From Pseudomonas sp. MYb118 (GTDB lineage: Bacteria > Pseudomonadota > Gammaproteobacteria > Pseudomonadales > Pseudomonadaceae), in NCBI RefSeq assembly GCF_040947875.1, contig NZ_JBFRXN010000004.1:744001-808000 (forward strand): a stretch of DNA of 64,000 nt, in the 5' to 3' direction. Both the position numbers and the translations under genes were made by a program. Position 1 is the first letter of the stretch; every line of letters starts with the position of its first letter. Positions 35,301-43,963 of this stretch are shown here, piece by piece. The notes under the pieces were generated by a model that did no database searches, had not been told where the DNA came from, and was given only the letters and a program-made list of their open reading frames with translations.

Positions 35301-35411
35301 TCTGTAGGAGCGAGCTTGCTCGCGATGCGACCTATCTGCCGACATACCATTGCCTGACACAACGCATCGCGAGCAAGCTCGCTCCTACAGGTATCAGGTA
35401 TCAGGTATCAG
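35301..35411. repeat. REP pair plus triple GTATCAG
   Basis: Forward REP at 35302-35328 and reverse REP at 35364-35391. Directly after it, gtatcag occurs three times in a row (35391-35411), the last copy overlapping the 3' end of the next leftward gene. Confidence 0.88.
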
Positions 35412-35653
35412 CCGGCGCTCGGTTTGTTGCGGCTGATTACCTTCGCCTTCACTTCCTCGGCGTACCCCGCCAATCGTTGTTCATCGCCCTGAAACAGGTC
35501 ACACAGCCGATGCACGGCCTGGGCATCCACGTCGTTGCCGGATTGGCGCAGCTGTTCAGCCAGGCGCAGCAGCTCGACCGCTGACCATCGCAGGTCCGAG
35601 GCGATGCTTTGCAAATCCCGCCGCAGTTCGTTTTCGGATTCGTTGAGCCACAT
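35408..35653 (-). CDS. Protein of unknown function
   Basis: This 81-residue, mostly helical protein (NELRRDLQSIASDLRWSAVELLRLAEQLRQ) has no signal or membrane segment. Its last codons lie in the gtatcag repeat. It looks like the small helical proteins of pseudomonads without assigned role. ATG 35653 has GGGAGATC upstream. Confidence 0.6.
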   Translation of the reverse strand: MWLNESENELRRDLQSIASDLRWSAVELLRLAEQLRQSGNDVDAQAVHRLCDLFQGDEQRLAGYAEEVKAKVISRNKPSAG

Positions 35654-35743
35654 GACGATCTCCCAAAAATTCTGGCTACGAAATTTTAGTCCCTATTCCC
35701 CTGTCCAAGAGCTACATTTTCTTTTTTCAGATAAGGATGCGCG

Positions 35744-36079
35744 ATGCGGACATTGATGACGGCAATGGTGATGGGGATGTTGGCGGGGTGTTCGTTGCCG
35801 GCCTCCGTGGTGCCGGGCGAACCGAACTTCAGCAAATACAGTGCGAAACCGCCCAAGGAGCTGGCTGCCTGCGTTTTACCGGCGTGGCAGAAGGAAGTCT
35901 CCAAGACGACACAAACCGGGATCTCCAATGGATACCGGATCACCGCGCCGGGCATGATCAGCGCCGATGAAACGCTGGATATCGTCAAAAACAAGGACGG
36001 CAGCCGCGTTTCGCTGTATCAGGGGCCGCCCTGGGCCAAGTCCGGCGCGCTGCGTGAAGCGGTCCGCGACTGCTTGTGA
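35744..36079 (+). CDS. Small lipoprotein of unknown function
   Basis: This 111-residue protein has a short lipoprotein signal, MRTLMTAMVMGMLAGCSLPA, with the lipid Cys at residue 16. The mature part has two further Cys (LAACVLPAW and AVRDCL) that could form a disulfide. No domain recognised. It converges with the Rrf2 gene, the stops being 3 bases apart. Confidence 0.7.
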   Translation: MRTLMTAMVMGMLAGCSLPASVVPGEPNFSKYSAKPPKELAACVLPAWQKEVSKTTQTGISNGYRITAPGMISADETLDIVKNKDGSRVSLYQGPPWAKSGALREAVRDCL

Positions 36080-36082
36080 TGA

Positions 36083-36634
36083 TCAGTCAGCGACTTCGGT
36101 CGCCGCGATGAGCTGAGCGCCGCCGCTCTTTTTGTCACGCCGCTCGTTGAGCCACTCCTCCACCTTGCCATTGAACTCGGCAGGGGATTTGCGTCCCACT
36201 CGCCTGGCCAGATCAAGAATGGTCTGCTGGGCGAGGGCTTCTTCCATGCGTTTTTGCGCAGTCAGCATCACGGCATGGATCGAACAGTGGCCTGCCACCG
36301 CCCAGTCGGGGGTGCAGCCATCGAAGAGGGCGCAGCGCCCGCGAATCTCTCGGCACTCGAAAATCTGTTTCTGCCCGTCGATGGCCGTGACGATATCCAG
36401 CACGCTGATCTCGTCGGAGGGCCGCGCCAGCTTGAACCCGCCTCGTACGCCTTCAGTGGCCTCCACCAGTTTTGCCTTGGCCAGTTTGGTGAAGATCTTC
36501 GCCAGATAATCCTGCGGTACGCCTTGCAGTTCCGCCAGGTCGCGCACGCTCGCCTCGCGGGAATCACCGCAATTGCCTACCAGAAAAATCAGGCAATGAA
36601 TGCCGTACTCAACGCCCGCGCTGTAAAGAGACAT
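36083..36634 (-). CDS. Rrf2-family transcription regulator
   Basis: The product has 183 residues. The N-terminal winged helix (YSAGVEYGIHCLIFLVGN, then SVRDLAELQGVPQDYLAKIFTKLAKA and GGFKLARP) is of the Rrf2 type. A three-cysteine segment, ECREIRGRCALFDGC, followed by another Cys in GHCSIH, may bind an Fe-S cluster or act as redox switch, as in IscR/NsrR/RsrR. It is divergent from the NDH-2-like gene over 250 bases and probably represses it and itself. Confidence 0.87.
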   Translation of the reverse strand: MSLYSAGVEYGIHCLIFLVGNCGDSREASVRDLAELQGVPQDYLAKIFTKLAKAKLVEATEGVRGGFKLARPSDEISVLDIVTAIDGQKQIFECREIRGRCALFDGCTPDWAVAGHCSIHAVMLTAQKRMEEALAQQTILDLARRVGRKSPAEFNGKVEEWLNERRDKKSGGAQLIAATEVAD

Positions 36635-36759
36635 AGCAATCTCCGACTAATGTTGTCGTAAATCTTACCAGTCGTACGCCCGGCAGGCAACGCGTGAGGC
36701 GACCGGCTGGCTCGTTTAAATCCTCGATGGCTGTCTGTCATGGGGCATTGATGGTTTTG

Positions 36760-36796
36760 ATAGTGACTATCTATAAAAACCGATTGCTTTCGATAA
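36760..36796. promoter_or_regulatory. OxyR-spaced site upstream of NDH-2-like gene
   Basis: The sequence reads ATAG-N7-CTAT-N7-GATT-N7-ATAA. The spacing of the four tetramers equals the OxyR consensus ATAG-N7-CTAT-N7-ATAG-N7-CTAT; the first two are perfect and the last two each match in two of four bases. It lies about 90 bases before the dehydrogenase start. An Rrf2-type site could share the region. Confidence 0.45.
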
Positions 36797-36886
36797 CTAG
36801 GATCAATACAGTCGTAGTTGTTCGGTTGCGCTGGCAACCTTCGACCTTCTAATAATTCATTGATCGGCGTTCCCGAGGAGTTAAAG

Positions 36887-38089
36887 ATGAAACAGCACAT
36901 CCTGGTCATCGGTGCAGGTTTTGGTGGTTTGTGGACGGCTTTGGGCGCGACTCGCCTGTTCGACATTCATGGTCACAACGACGTCGAAGTCACCGTCCTG
37001 GCCCCACAGGCCGAGCTGCGGGTGCGTCCGCGCTTCTATGAGCCCAATGCCCATCAGTTGGCGGCGCCGATTGGCGAACTGCTCGACGCCGTTGGCGTGA
37101 ACTTCATCAAGGGCTCTGCCGAAACCATCGACGTTGCGCAAAAACGCGTTGGCTACATTGATGCATCCGGTGCCAAACAGGTGTGCAGCTACGACAAACT
37201 CGTTCTGGCCACCGGCAGTCGCCTGGCCAACCCGTCGACCAGTGGCGTGGCCGAGCATGCGTTCGACGTTGATCAGATCGAACAGGCCGTACGCCTGGAA
37301 AACCACCTCAAATCCCTGGCCAATCTGCCGGAGAGCAAAGCGCGCAACACCGTCGTCGTGGCGGGCGGTGGTTTCACCGGGATCGAAACCGCGACCGAAA
37401 TGACCGCACGCCTGCGTTCCATTCTTGGCGAACAAGCGGATATCGAAGTGATCATCGTCGACCGCGGCAGCCGGATCGGTGGGTCGATGGGCGAGGAAAT
37501 CGCCGTTTCGATCGAGGAAGCCAGTATCGCGACGGGTGTGAAATGGCACTTGAAAGCGTCGGTGGATTCCGTGGATGCCAATGGTGTGAACCTCAGCGAC
37601 GGCGAACGAATCGACGCCAAGACCGTGGTCTGGACCACGGGTGTGCGTGCGAGCTCGCTGACCGAGCAAATCCCTGCGGAACGTGATCACCTGGGCCGCC
37701 TGCACGTGGACAGCCATCTGAAAGTCATCGGCCAGGACGACATCTTCGCCACGGGCGATGTGGCGTATGCCGCCTCGGACGATATCGGCAACCACGCCCT
37801 GATGACCTGCCAGCACGCGATCATGCTGGGTCGTTACGCCGGCCATAACGTTGCCGCGCAGATCCTTGGCGTGGACGGTTTCCCCTACAGCCAGCCCAAG
37901 TACGTGACGTGCCTGGACCTCGGCGCCTGGGGCGCGGTGTACACCGAGGGTTGGGATCGCCAGGTCAAACTGGTCAAGCAGGAAGCCAAGGAACTGAAAA
38001 CCCAGATCAACACCGTGTGGATCTACCCACCAGCGGCCAACCGCGAAGCGGCCTGGGCCGCCGCTGATCCGCTGATCCCGATCGCGTAA
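36887..38089 (+). CDS. NDH-2-like NAD(P)/FAD-dependent oxidoreductase
   Basis: This 400-residue flavoprotein has an FAD site at the N-terminus (ILVIGAGFGGLWTALGA) and an NAD(P)H site near residue 160 (VVVAGGGFTGIETATEM). LVLATGSRLANP and DIFATGDVAYA follow the Pyr_redox_2/type II NADH dehydrogenase pattern. It probably oxidises NADH with quinone or another acceptor at the membrane surface. GAGGAGTTAAAG gives a strong start. The link with an Rrf2 regulator and a possible OxyR site suggests redox-stress control. Confidence 0.85.
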   Translation: MKQHILVIGAGFGGLWTALGATRLFDIHGHNDVEVTVLAPQAELRVRPRFYEPNAHQLAAPIGELLDAVGVNFIKGSAETIDVAQKRVGYIDASGAKQVCSYDKLVLATGSRLANPSTSGVAEHAFDVDQIEQAVRLENHLKSLANLPESKARNTVVVAGGGFTGIETATEMTARLRSILGEQADIEVIIVDRGSRIGGSMGEEIAVSIEEASIATGVKWHLKASVDSVDANGVNLSDGERIDAKTVVWTTGVRASSLTEQIPAERDHLGRLHVDSHLKVIGQDDIFATGDVAYAASDDIGNHALMTCQHAIMLGRYAGHNVAAQILGVDGFPYSQPKYVTCLDLGAWGAVYTEGWDRQVKLVKQEAKELKTQINTVWIYPPAANREAAWAAADPLIPIA

Positions 38090-38102
38090 TCACAACCCCC
38101 CC

Positions 38103-38197
38103 CCCTGTAGGAGCGAGCTTGCTCGCGATGGCGGTGGAACAGTCAACATCGATGTAGTTGACAAACCGCTATCGCGAGCAAGCTCGCTCCTACAGTG
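38103..38197. repeat. Inverted REP pair, last of the window
   Basis: Forward REP at 38104-38131 and reverse REP at 38169-38195, with a gtcaacatcgatgtagttgac dyad in the spacer. No further REP occurs from here to 64 kb. Confidence 0.92.
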
Positions 38198-38223
38198 GCT
38201 TGTGCGTGTGAAATTAATCGTAT

Positions 38224-38260
38224 AAATTTTCATGAAATTTAAATAACAAAATTTCATGAG
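38224..38260. promoter_or_regulatory. Repeated TTTCATGA sites upstream of the puu-like genes
   Basis: The palindrome TTTCATGAAA (38228-38237, within AAATTTTCATGAAATTT) is followed by AAATTTCATGAG about 20 bases later. Two identical TTTCATGA cores just before the oxidase gene suggest an operator, most simply for the XRE-cupin protein encoded two genes on. Confidence 0.5.
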
Positions 38261-38268
38261 CCCTCCGC

Positions 38269-39558
38269 ATGTTCCAACAATCCACCCGGCACGTCGCCAG
38301 CTATTACGCCCACGCCTGCGCTGATCACCTGGTCGAGCGTGCCCCTCTGGAAGGTGAGCACGACACCGAAGTGTTGATCATCGGCGCCGGTTTCAGTGGC
38401 TTGCACACCGCATTGCGCCTGGCCCTGGCCGGCAAGCGTGTGACCCTGCTGGAGGCCAGTCGCGTGGCCTGGGCGGCATCGGGGCGTAACGGTGGTCAGG
38501 CGATTCTCGGTTGGTCGTGCGACATGCCGCCACTGGAGGCCGCGCTGGGTTACGAGCGGGCGCGGCGCTTGTGGGACGGCATGCGTTGGGCCGCCCAGGA
38601 ATTGCGTGCCTTGCCGGCGCGACATGATTTCGACTGTGACTATCGCGCTGGGCACCTGTGGACGTCGGTACTGCCGCGTCGGGTCGATCTGCTCACCGAG
38701 TGGCAGCATGAGGCCAGCCACAAGTGGGGTCACGACGGTTTGCAGTTCATCCCCCGTGAACAGTTGCCGCAATGGGTCGCCAGTGAGCGCTACCAGGCCG
38801 GCTTGTACGACCCCGAAGGCGGGCACCTGAATCCGCTGCGTCTGGCCCTCGGTCTGGCCGCGGCTATCGAAAGCGCGGGCGGGCGCATTCATGAGCAAAG
38901 CAAGGCGCTGAACTATCGCGAAGAAGGCGGGCGCTACGTGGTCACCACCGAGCGCGGCCGCGTTCGCGCCGATGTGCTGGTGCTGGCCTGCAATGCCTAC
39001 CTGGATCGACTCGACCCGCAACTGTCGAGCTGCGTGCTGCCCGTGGGCACTTATCAGGTGGCGACCGCGCCGCTTTCGCAAGGGCTGGCCACCGCGCTGT
39101 TGCCGAGCAATGCCTGTGTCACCGACAACCAGTTCGTCCTCGACTATTTCCGTCGCACCCCCGATCACCGGCTACTGTTCGGTGGCGGCTGCACTTACCT
39201 GGGCGGCATGCCCAAGGACATCGCGGCGGCGACTCGGCCTTTCCTGGAGCGGGTGTTCCCCCAGCTCAAGGGCGTGGAGCTGGAGTTCGCCTGGGGCGGG
39301 CACATCGACCTGACCCTCAAGCGCACCCCGGACATCGGCCGGCGTGGCGACCTCTATTGGCTGCAGGGCTACTCGGGTCATGGCGTGCTGCCGACCTTGG
39401 CGGCGGCCCGCGCGGTGTCTGACGCGATACTCGGCCAGCCCGACGAACTGGGCTTGTACCAAGGCCTGGTCAACGGCAGTTTCCCCGGCGGCAAATACAT
39501 GGCCGCGCCGCTGGAAGCCATCGGCAAAGCCTGGTATCGCTTGCGCGACAGCCTCTGA
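38269..39558 (+). CDS. puuB: FAD-dependent amine oxidoreductase (PuuB-like)
   Basis: This 429-residue DAO-family flavoprotein has the FAD site EVLIIGAGFSGLHTALRLAL, then RVAWAASGRNGGQAILGW and a C-terminal LTLKRTPDIGRRGDLYWLQGYSGHGVL. This is the layout of gamma-glutamylputrescine oxidase, which oxidises the glutamylated polyamine. The neighbours (PuuR-like regulator and PuuA-like ligase) support that reading. In pseudomonads several paralogues act on different amines, so substrate and symbol are tentative. Confidence 0.8.
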   Translation: MFQQSTRHVASYYAHACADHLVERAPLEGEHDTEVLIIGAGFSGLHTALRLALAGKRVTLLEASRVAWAASGRNGGQAILGWSCDMPPLEAALGYERARRLWDGMRWAAQELRALPARHDFDCDYRAGHLWTSVLPRRVDLLTEWQHEASHKWGHDGLQFIPREQLPQWVASERYQAGLYDPEGGHLNPLRLALGLAAAIESAGGRIHEQSKALNYREEGGRYVVTTERGRVRADVLVLACNAYLDRLDPQLSSCVLPVGTYQVATAPLSQGLATALLPSNACVTDNQFVLDYFRRTPDHRLLFGGGCTYLGGMPKDIAAATRPFLERVFPQLKGVELEFAWGGHIDLTLKRTPDIGRRGDLYWLQGYSGHGVLPTLAAARAVSDAILGQPDELGLYQGLVNGSFPGGKYMAAPLEAIGKAWYRLRDSL

Positions 39559-39585
39559 ACCGCACATTTTCCGGAAAGCGATCGA

Positions 39586-40140
39586 ATGGACAGGCAAGAA
39601 GAAATCTCGGCGCTGGCGATCCTGATCCAGGACCTGCGCAAACATAAAAAGTACACGCTCAAGGAGCTGGCGGACAAAATCGGTCGCTCGGTGGGTTTTC
39701 TCTCGCAGGTCGAGCGCGGGCTCTCGCGGCCGACGGTGGCCGACCTGACCGCCATCAGCGAAACCCTCGGCGTGCCCACCACCTATTTCTACAGCCTGCC
39801 CAAGCCCATGGCGCTGCCGTGGGTCACCCGTCCGGACGAGCGCCGCACGCTGTACTACGCCGACGGCATCACCGACATCCTGGTTTCACCGAAGATGCGT
39901 GCCTCGTTCTCGATGCTTGAAAGCCTGCTCGAACCCGGCGCCAGCAGTGGCGAGCGACACATGAACGACAGCTCGGAGCAGGGCGGTTACGTACTCGAAG
40001 GGCAACTGACGCTGTGGCTGGATGACGCCGAGCCCGTCACCCTCGAGGCCGGGGACAGCTTCCAGCTCGCCAGCCATGCCCATTGCCGCTACGGCAATCG
40101 CTCCGATCAACTCACCCGGGTGCTCTGGGTCTACACCTGA
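39586..40140 (+). CDS. puuR: XRE-cupin regulator (PuuR-like)
   Basis: This 184-residue protein has a helix-turn-helix in KKYTLKELADKIGRSVGFLSQVERGLSRPTVADL and a cupin domain (GGYVLEGQLTLWLDDAEPV, then HCRYGNRS). PuuR-like proteins repress polyamine-degradation genes and respond to putrescine or a derivative. It sits between the oxidase and ligase genes in the same direction, with 27 and 21 bases to its neighbours. Confidence 0.83.
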   Translation: MDRQEEISALAILIQDLRKHKKYTLKELADKIGRSVGFLSQVERGLSRPTVADLTAISETLGVPTTYFYSLPKPMALPWVTRPDERRTLYYADGITDILVSPKMRASFSMLESLLEPGASSGERHMNDSSEQGGYVLEGQLTLWLDDAEPVTLEAGDSFQLASHAHCRYGNRSDQLTRVLWVYT

Positions 40141-40161
40141 TAAAAACAAAGGAACACAACG

Positions 40162-41508
40162 ATGGACGCTGTCTGCTCTGATCTGGTTGCTGAAGTGCGC
40201 GCGTTTCGCCAGCGCTACCCCGACGTGCGTTACGTCGACCTGATTTCCCTGGACATCCCCGGGCATTTCTACGGCAAGCGCTATCCGATCGACATGCTCG
40301 AAAAGGTCGCCGCCGGCAGCGCCCTCAAGCTGCCGCAGAACTGTGTATTGCTCGGCGCCCAGGGCGGGCTGTTCAAGATCGGCGACTACTGCTTCAACGA
40401 CGGCGACCCGGATGCGCCGCGCCGCCTGGTGCCCGGCACGCTGAAAATCGTCGACTGGGAAAAACAGCCCGTAGGCCAGATGCTGATCACCTCCAGCGAC
40501 ACGGAAAAACCCATCGTCTTCGAACCGCGGGAAGTGCTGGCGCAGGTGCTGGCGCGGCTCGAACGCAAAGGCATCTTCCCGGTGGTGGCCTTCGAGCTGG
40601 AGTTCTACCTGTTCGATCGCCAGTTGCGTGACGGCCTGCCGCAGTTCGCCCGTGATGGCGCGACAGACGACACCGACGACCAGCCGAACATGCACATCGA
40701 ACGGCTGACGCGGTTCGCCCCGGTGCTCGACGACATGGTCGAAACCGCGCGGGCGCAAGGCATCGACACCACAGTGGTGACCGCCGAGCTGGGCCCGGGC
40801 CAGTTCGAAATCAATTTCGGTCATCTGGACGACGGCCTGCGCGCCGCTGACTGGGCCGCGCTGTTCTGCCGCAGCACCCGTGGCGTGGCCATGAAACACG
40901 ACTACCGCGCCAGCTTCATGTCCAAACCTTATTTGCAGCATCCCGGCAGCGGCATGCACGTGCACGTGAGCCTGTATGACCAGGCGGGCAACAACCTGCT
41001 GGCCGCCAATGACCAACAGCCGTTGCGCCACGCCATCGCGGGCTGCCTGCAACTGATCCCGCACTGCATGCCGATCTTCGCGCCGAACCACAACGCGATG
41101 CGGCGCCTGAGCGGCACCACCAACATCGCCACGCGCGCCAGTTGGGGCTTCGAGGATCGCGATGCGTGCGTGCGCGTGCCCGAGTCGGACCCGAAAAACC
41201 TGCGCATCGAACACCGCCTGTCCGGCGCCGATGCCAACCCGTACCTGGTGCTGGCGGCGATTCTGGTCGGTATGGAATATGGCCTTGAGGCACAGCAGGA
41301 GCCGATCAAGCCGCTCAACGAAGACCGCAGTAGCGGCGTCGACTTCCCGACGGAAATGCTGGACGCCGTACGGGCCATGCAAAACCATGAGCCGGTGCGG
41401 GAGGGGCTGGGTGCGGAATTCCTCATGGTCTACTGCGAAAACAAGCGACAGGATCACTTGGCGTTTCTGCAGGAAATCAGCGCCAGGGAATACCGCTGGT
41501 ACCTGTAA
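40162..41508 (+). CDS. puuA: Glutamine synthetase-family gamma-glutamyl-amine ligase (PuuA-like)
   Basis: This 448-residue enzyme has the glutamine-synthetase fold: a short beta-grasp domain, then the catalytic domain with AFELEFYLFD, ELGPGQFEINF, SGMHVHVSLYD, and RLSGADANPYLVLAA. The adenylylation loop of GlnA is missing, as in PuuA and the Pseudomonas polyamine ligases. It should join glutamate to an amine with ATP. ATG 40162 follows AAAGGAACACAACG. Confidence 0.85.
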   Translation: MDAVCSDLVAEVRAFRQRYPDVRYVDLISLDIPGHFYGKRYPIDMLEKVAAGSALKLPQNCVLLGAQGGLFKIGDYCFNDGDPDAPRRLVPGTLKIVDWEKQPVGQMLITSSDTEKPIVFEPREVLAQVLARLERKGIFPVVAFELEFYLFDRQLRDGLPQFARDGATDDTDDQPNMHIERLTRFAPVLDDMVETARAQGIDTTVVTAELGPGQFEINFGHLDDGLRAADWAALFCRSTRGVAMKHDYRASFMSKPYLQHPGSGMHVHVSLYDQAGNNLLAANDQQPLRHAIAGCLQLIPHCMPIFAPNHNAMRRLSGTTNIATRASWGFEDRDACVRVPESDPKNLRIEHRLSGADANPYLVLAAILVGMEYGLEAQQEPIKPLNEDRSSGVDFPTEMLDAVRAMQNHEPVREGLGAEFLMVYCENKRQDHLAFLQEISAREYRWYL

Positions 41509-41564
41509 ACGGACCACCTGTCGTCGGGTCACCCTGAAAAACATGTGGATATTGAAGGGGTTAA

Positions 41565-41621
41565 CGGTATTTTTAACCATGTGGTGAGCGAAAACATATT
41601 GTTACATGGTGAAAATAACCG
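41565..41621. repeat. Long imperfect inverted repeat downstream of puuA
   Basis: Left arm cggtatttttaaccatgt (41565-41582) matches the inverse of right arm acatggtgaaaataaccg (41604-41621) at most positions, with 21 bases between. It lacks a T-tract and lies 90 bases before a clear terminator. It could be an operator or an RNA fold in the 3' tail. Confidence 0.55.
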
Positions 41622-41665
41622 TAACATTCGGCCCGCGTTCACCACCACGGTTTATGCATTTTTAG

Positions 41666-41701
41666 ATCCCGGGCGTCCATCAGCTGCCCGGGATTTTTTT
41701 T
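41666..41701 (+). terminator. Rho-independent terminator of the puu-like operon
   Basis: Perfect 9-base arms atcccgggc (41666-41674) and gcccgggat (41686-41694) with an 11-base loop and eight T follow. It ends the rightward transcript from puuA. Confidence 0.9.
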
Positions 41702-41779
41702 GCCTGCTGTACACGGGGCAGGGCGCCAGGGCCGCAAATCGTTCCAGGCCCGGACAGAATTTTTTTTGAAATCAAGGGG

Positions 41780-41808
41780 TTGTCAGCCCCGGCAAATCAG
41801 TCCATAAT
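41780..41808 (+). promoter_or_regulatory. Sigma-70 promoter candidate for tRNA-Cys
   Basis: TTGTCA (41780-41785), 17 bases, CATAAT (41803-41808). The tRNA starts about 120 bases farther, so a leader of about 110 bases would be removed. I see no second tRNA in that leader. Confidence 0.6.
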
Positions 41809-41927
41809 TCACGCCATCGAAAGCACTGGCCGCTGAAAAAGCTCAATGTTTTCAAGGAGTTAGATATCGAATCTACTCCAGGTTTGTACGCAGTCGATGT
41901 TGTGTAAAGTGACATCGAACGCATTGA

Positions 41928-42001
41928 GGCCGAGTAGCAAAATGGTTATGCAGCGGATTGCAAATCCGCCTACGCCGGTTCGATTCCGACCTCGGCCTCC
42001 A
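41928..42001 (+). tRNA. tRNA-Cys (GCA)
   Basis: The 74-base gene folds as a normal cloverleaf. Acceptor GGCCGAG pairs with CTCGGCC, followed by discriminator T and an encoded CCA (41999-42001). The anticodon arm GCGGATTGCAAATCCGC carries GCA for cysteine, and the T arm is GCCGGTTCGATTCCGAC-like. The 3' end faces the REP-free region with integrase, so this is a likely integration target. Confidence 0.96.
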
Positions 42002-42009
42002 CTCTTAAA

Positions 42010-42043
42010 AACCCTGTAGATCAATAGTCTACGGGGTTTTTTT
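42010..42043 (+). terminator. Terminator after tRNA-Cys
   Basis: aaccctgtaga (42010-42020) pairs with tctacggggtt (42028-42038) with one G-U, followed by seven T. It lies 8 bases after the tRNA. Confidence 0.85.
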
Positions 42044-42349
42044 ATGCCTGCGCAAAAGCGAGGCGTTCCGCAATTTTTAGGGGGGAGTTCCGCAACCACG
42101 CCTTTGATTTCCTACTCGTCGGCATCTCCCCACTACAAAATAGGCTAAAAGACGGGGCCTTCTCTCCGTGCGGGGAGAGTGTCCATTTCGGCAGATCTAT
42201 CTCTCTGTGACGGCTAGCGACTACTGGCCAAATGCGCTCGCGGAGTCAGTACCTAAAGGGTAGGGGGCATCCTTTCAGATGCCTGAGCGGCACTGGCGGT
42301 CTATATCTACCTGCTAATACTAAAGTGTCTCTACAGGGAGGAATGATGA

Positions 42350-42586
42350 ATGTTGCAGAGATTCGTTCTTGTTCCCGCGATCCCAGTTGATCGTGAGCCG
42401 TTTCGCGTAGAAAGACAGTATTACGAACAGAGTGTATTTAGCGGTTTCGATATCTATGACAACCGGGAAAAAGTGCGATTGAAAACCGGATTTCCCGATA
42501 GAGCTGTTGGAGAAAAAGCGTGTGCCCAAATGAATGCGGAATTTAGAAATCTGAACGAGCATTTATTGGTGTCGGGGCGAAAGTAA
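42350..42586 (+). CDS. Small accessory protein of unknown function
   Basis: The 78-residue product (MLQRFVLVPAIPVDREPFRV) has charged, low-GC coding unlike the backbone. AGGGAGGA lies 7 bases before ATG 42350. No signal or known domain. The 300 bases between the tRNA terminator and this gene hold no other feature I can name. Confidence 0.55.
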   Translation: MLQRFVLVPAIPVDREPFRVERQYYEQSVFSGFDIYDNREKVRLKTGFPDRAVGEKACAQMNAEFRNLNEHLLVSGRK

Positions 42587-42745
42587 CATCGCACACCGCT
42601 TGCCGGGCTTGACTATGTTTTTGCGGACTTCCATCTGACGTTGCTGCCTAAGAACGTTCAGATGGAAGGATGCACGGTTGAGCGATTCGCCCTGAAGTTT
42701 TGCCAGGCGCAGTAGATCTGTGGATCGTCGAGTTGATCCCGGTAA

Positions 42746-43003
42746 TTACGCTGGAAGGACTGAGGGCATCTGACTATCAATCCACCGCTCAGCAGCAACC
42801 TTCGCCTCTGTTAACGCACACTGGTAGTCGTTCCACGGCCCGGTCAGATCTGCCACTGTGCTCGCTAAGCCCACAACACTCCCTTCTTCGAGGACATGTG
42901 CCGCTACGGGCGATTCATCATTCGGCTTGTCCCAGTCGAACTTCAGAAAAACCTCTTTACCACGGTAATGATATGTGACTGGCAGATCTATCGTATGAGA
43001 CAA
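42746..43003 (-). CDS. Small accessory protein of unknown function
   Basis: This 85-residue protein starts MSHTIDLPVTYHYRGKEVFL and contains WNDYQCALTEAKVAAERWID, apparently a beta-rich start and a helical end. AGGAGGT lies 13 bases before the ATG. It is lower in GC than the chromosome. Family unknown. Confidence 0.6.
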   Translation of the reverse strand: MSHTIDLPVTYHYRGKEVFLKFDWDKPNDESPVAAHVLEEGSVVGLASTVADLTGPWNDYQCALTEAKVAAERWIDSQMPSVLPA

Positions 43004-43084
43004 GTAACCTCCTAGACTTGAAGGGGGGCGGAAAAGACTGTTTTAGACCCTTCGCGGAATTTTCTCTATAAAGGCAATACGCTA

Positions 43085-43318
43085 CTAATGGCTTTTGGCA
43101 GCCTGTTTTTTCGAAACAGAAAGAGCGGTTAACGCGTTATCAATTTCGTGGGCCGCCCCATCCCTGTTCTCCCGTGATACCCAGGAGCCCGGCCGGCTGG
43201 ACATCAGTAGGCCGACTGCTTGCGCGCAAATGTCGTCCGCACCCATTCCGCGCTGGCCTGCGGCAACTATTAGGGCCATCAATGCCTGCTCAAGATGTTG
43301 AACTGTTGTAGTCGTCAC
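43085..43318 (-). CDS. Small helical protein of unknown function
   Basis: This 77-residue protein contains TVQHLEQALMALIVAAGQRG and AHEIDNALTALSVSKKQAAK, predicted helical, with a basic end. It may be co-expressed with its leftward neighbour. No domain recognised. Confidence 0.5.
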   Translation of the reverse strand: MTTTTVQHLEQALMALIVAAGQRGMGADDICAQAVGLLMSSRPGSWVSRENRDGAAHEIDNALTALSVSKKQAAKSH

Positions 43319-43449
43319 GAAGTGATCTCAAGGAAAACTGTTATAGGTGTGTGCTTTCAGTACGACATCCGGCCAAAAACTGCCAGCTTTGAGCGGCAGG
43401 AACCGGCCACAAGCCGTCGCGTGTGTCTACTAAATTGGGGGGGGCGTTG

Positions 43450-43815
43450 CTACATTTCTTGCGGTATCAGCGCCGCAATTGCGTCCTGCAGAGTGTCGAG
43501 ATGAACGGGTTTAGTGAGGAATGTTGCATTAGGGGGAAGAAAATCAGCTGGCAACACGGTGTTTGCAGACATGATGATGACGGGCAGTTCGGGCCATCGA
43601 GACCAAATTGTTTGAGCGAGTTCCAAGCCATCAAGCCGGCCTGGCATCCGAACATCAGTAATGACCATGGAGAAGGGAGACAATCCCTCCAGCGCTATCA
43701 AAGCCTGATCGGCACTGGGGCGATCAGTTACCACATGACCTAGCATGGACACAGCTTCTGCCATTATGGCGCGCAAAAACTCGTCGTCCTCGACTAGCAG
43801 TATATTTCGCAACAC
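43450..43815 (-). CDS. Single-domain response regulator (CheY-like)
   Basis: This 121-residue receiver has ILLVEDDEFLRAIMAEAV, phospho-Asp in MVITDVRMPGRLDG, IIMSANT and Lys in FLTKPVHLD. No output domain follows. GTG 43815 has AGGAG 7 bases upstream and removes a non-conserved N-terminus. It is divergent from the histidine kinase gene across 148 bases, so the two probably form one signalling pair. Confidence 0.85.
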   Translation of the reverse strand: MLRNILLVEDDEFLRAIMAEAVSMLGHVVTDRPSADQALIALEGLSPFSMVITDVRMPGRLDGLELAQTIWSRWPELPVIIMSANTVLPADFLPPNATFLTKPVHLDTLQDAIAALIPQEM

Positions 43816-43963
43816 GATGAGGCTCCTGGGAGGACCGAGCAGGTTGTGAACATTTTGGGATGCTGCTGGTCGACTGTGCATCCCAAATGACTATGACCGA
43901 GCCGGGCTTGGAGCGCGTCATGGCGTTGTGATTCCGTTTGCTTACCCTAATCAGAGGACACCG

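Noticed and set aside
36654..36700. Terminator upstream of the Rrf2 gene
   Set aside because: No stable stem with T-tract could be found; the region is better seen as promoter space.
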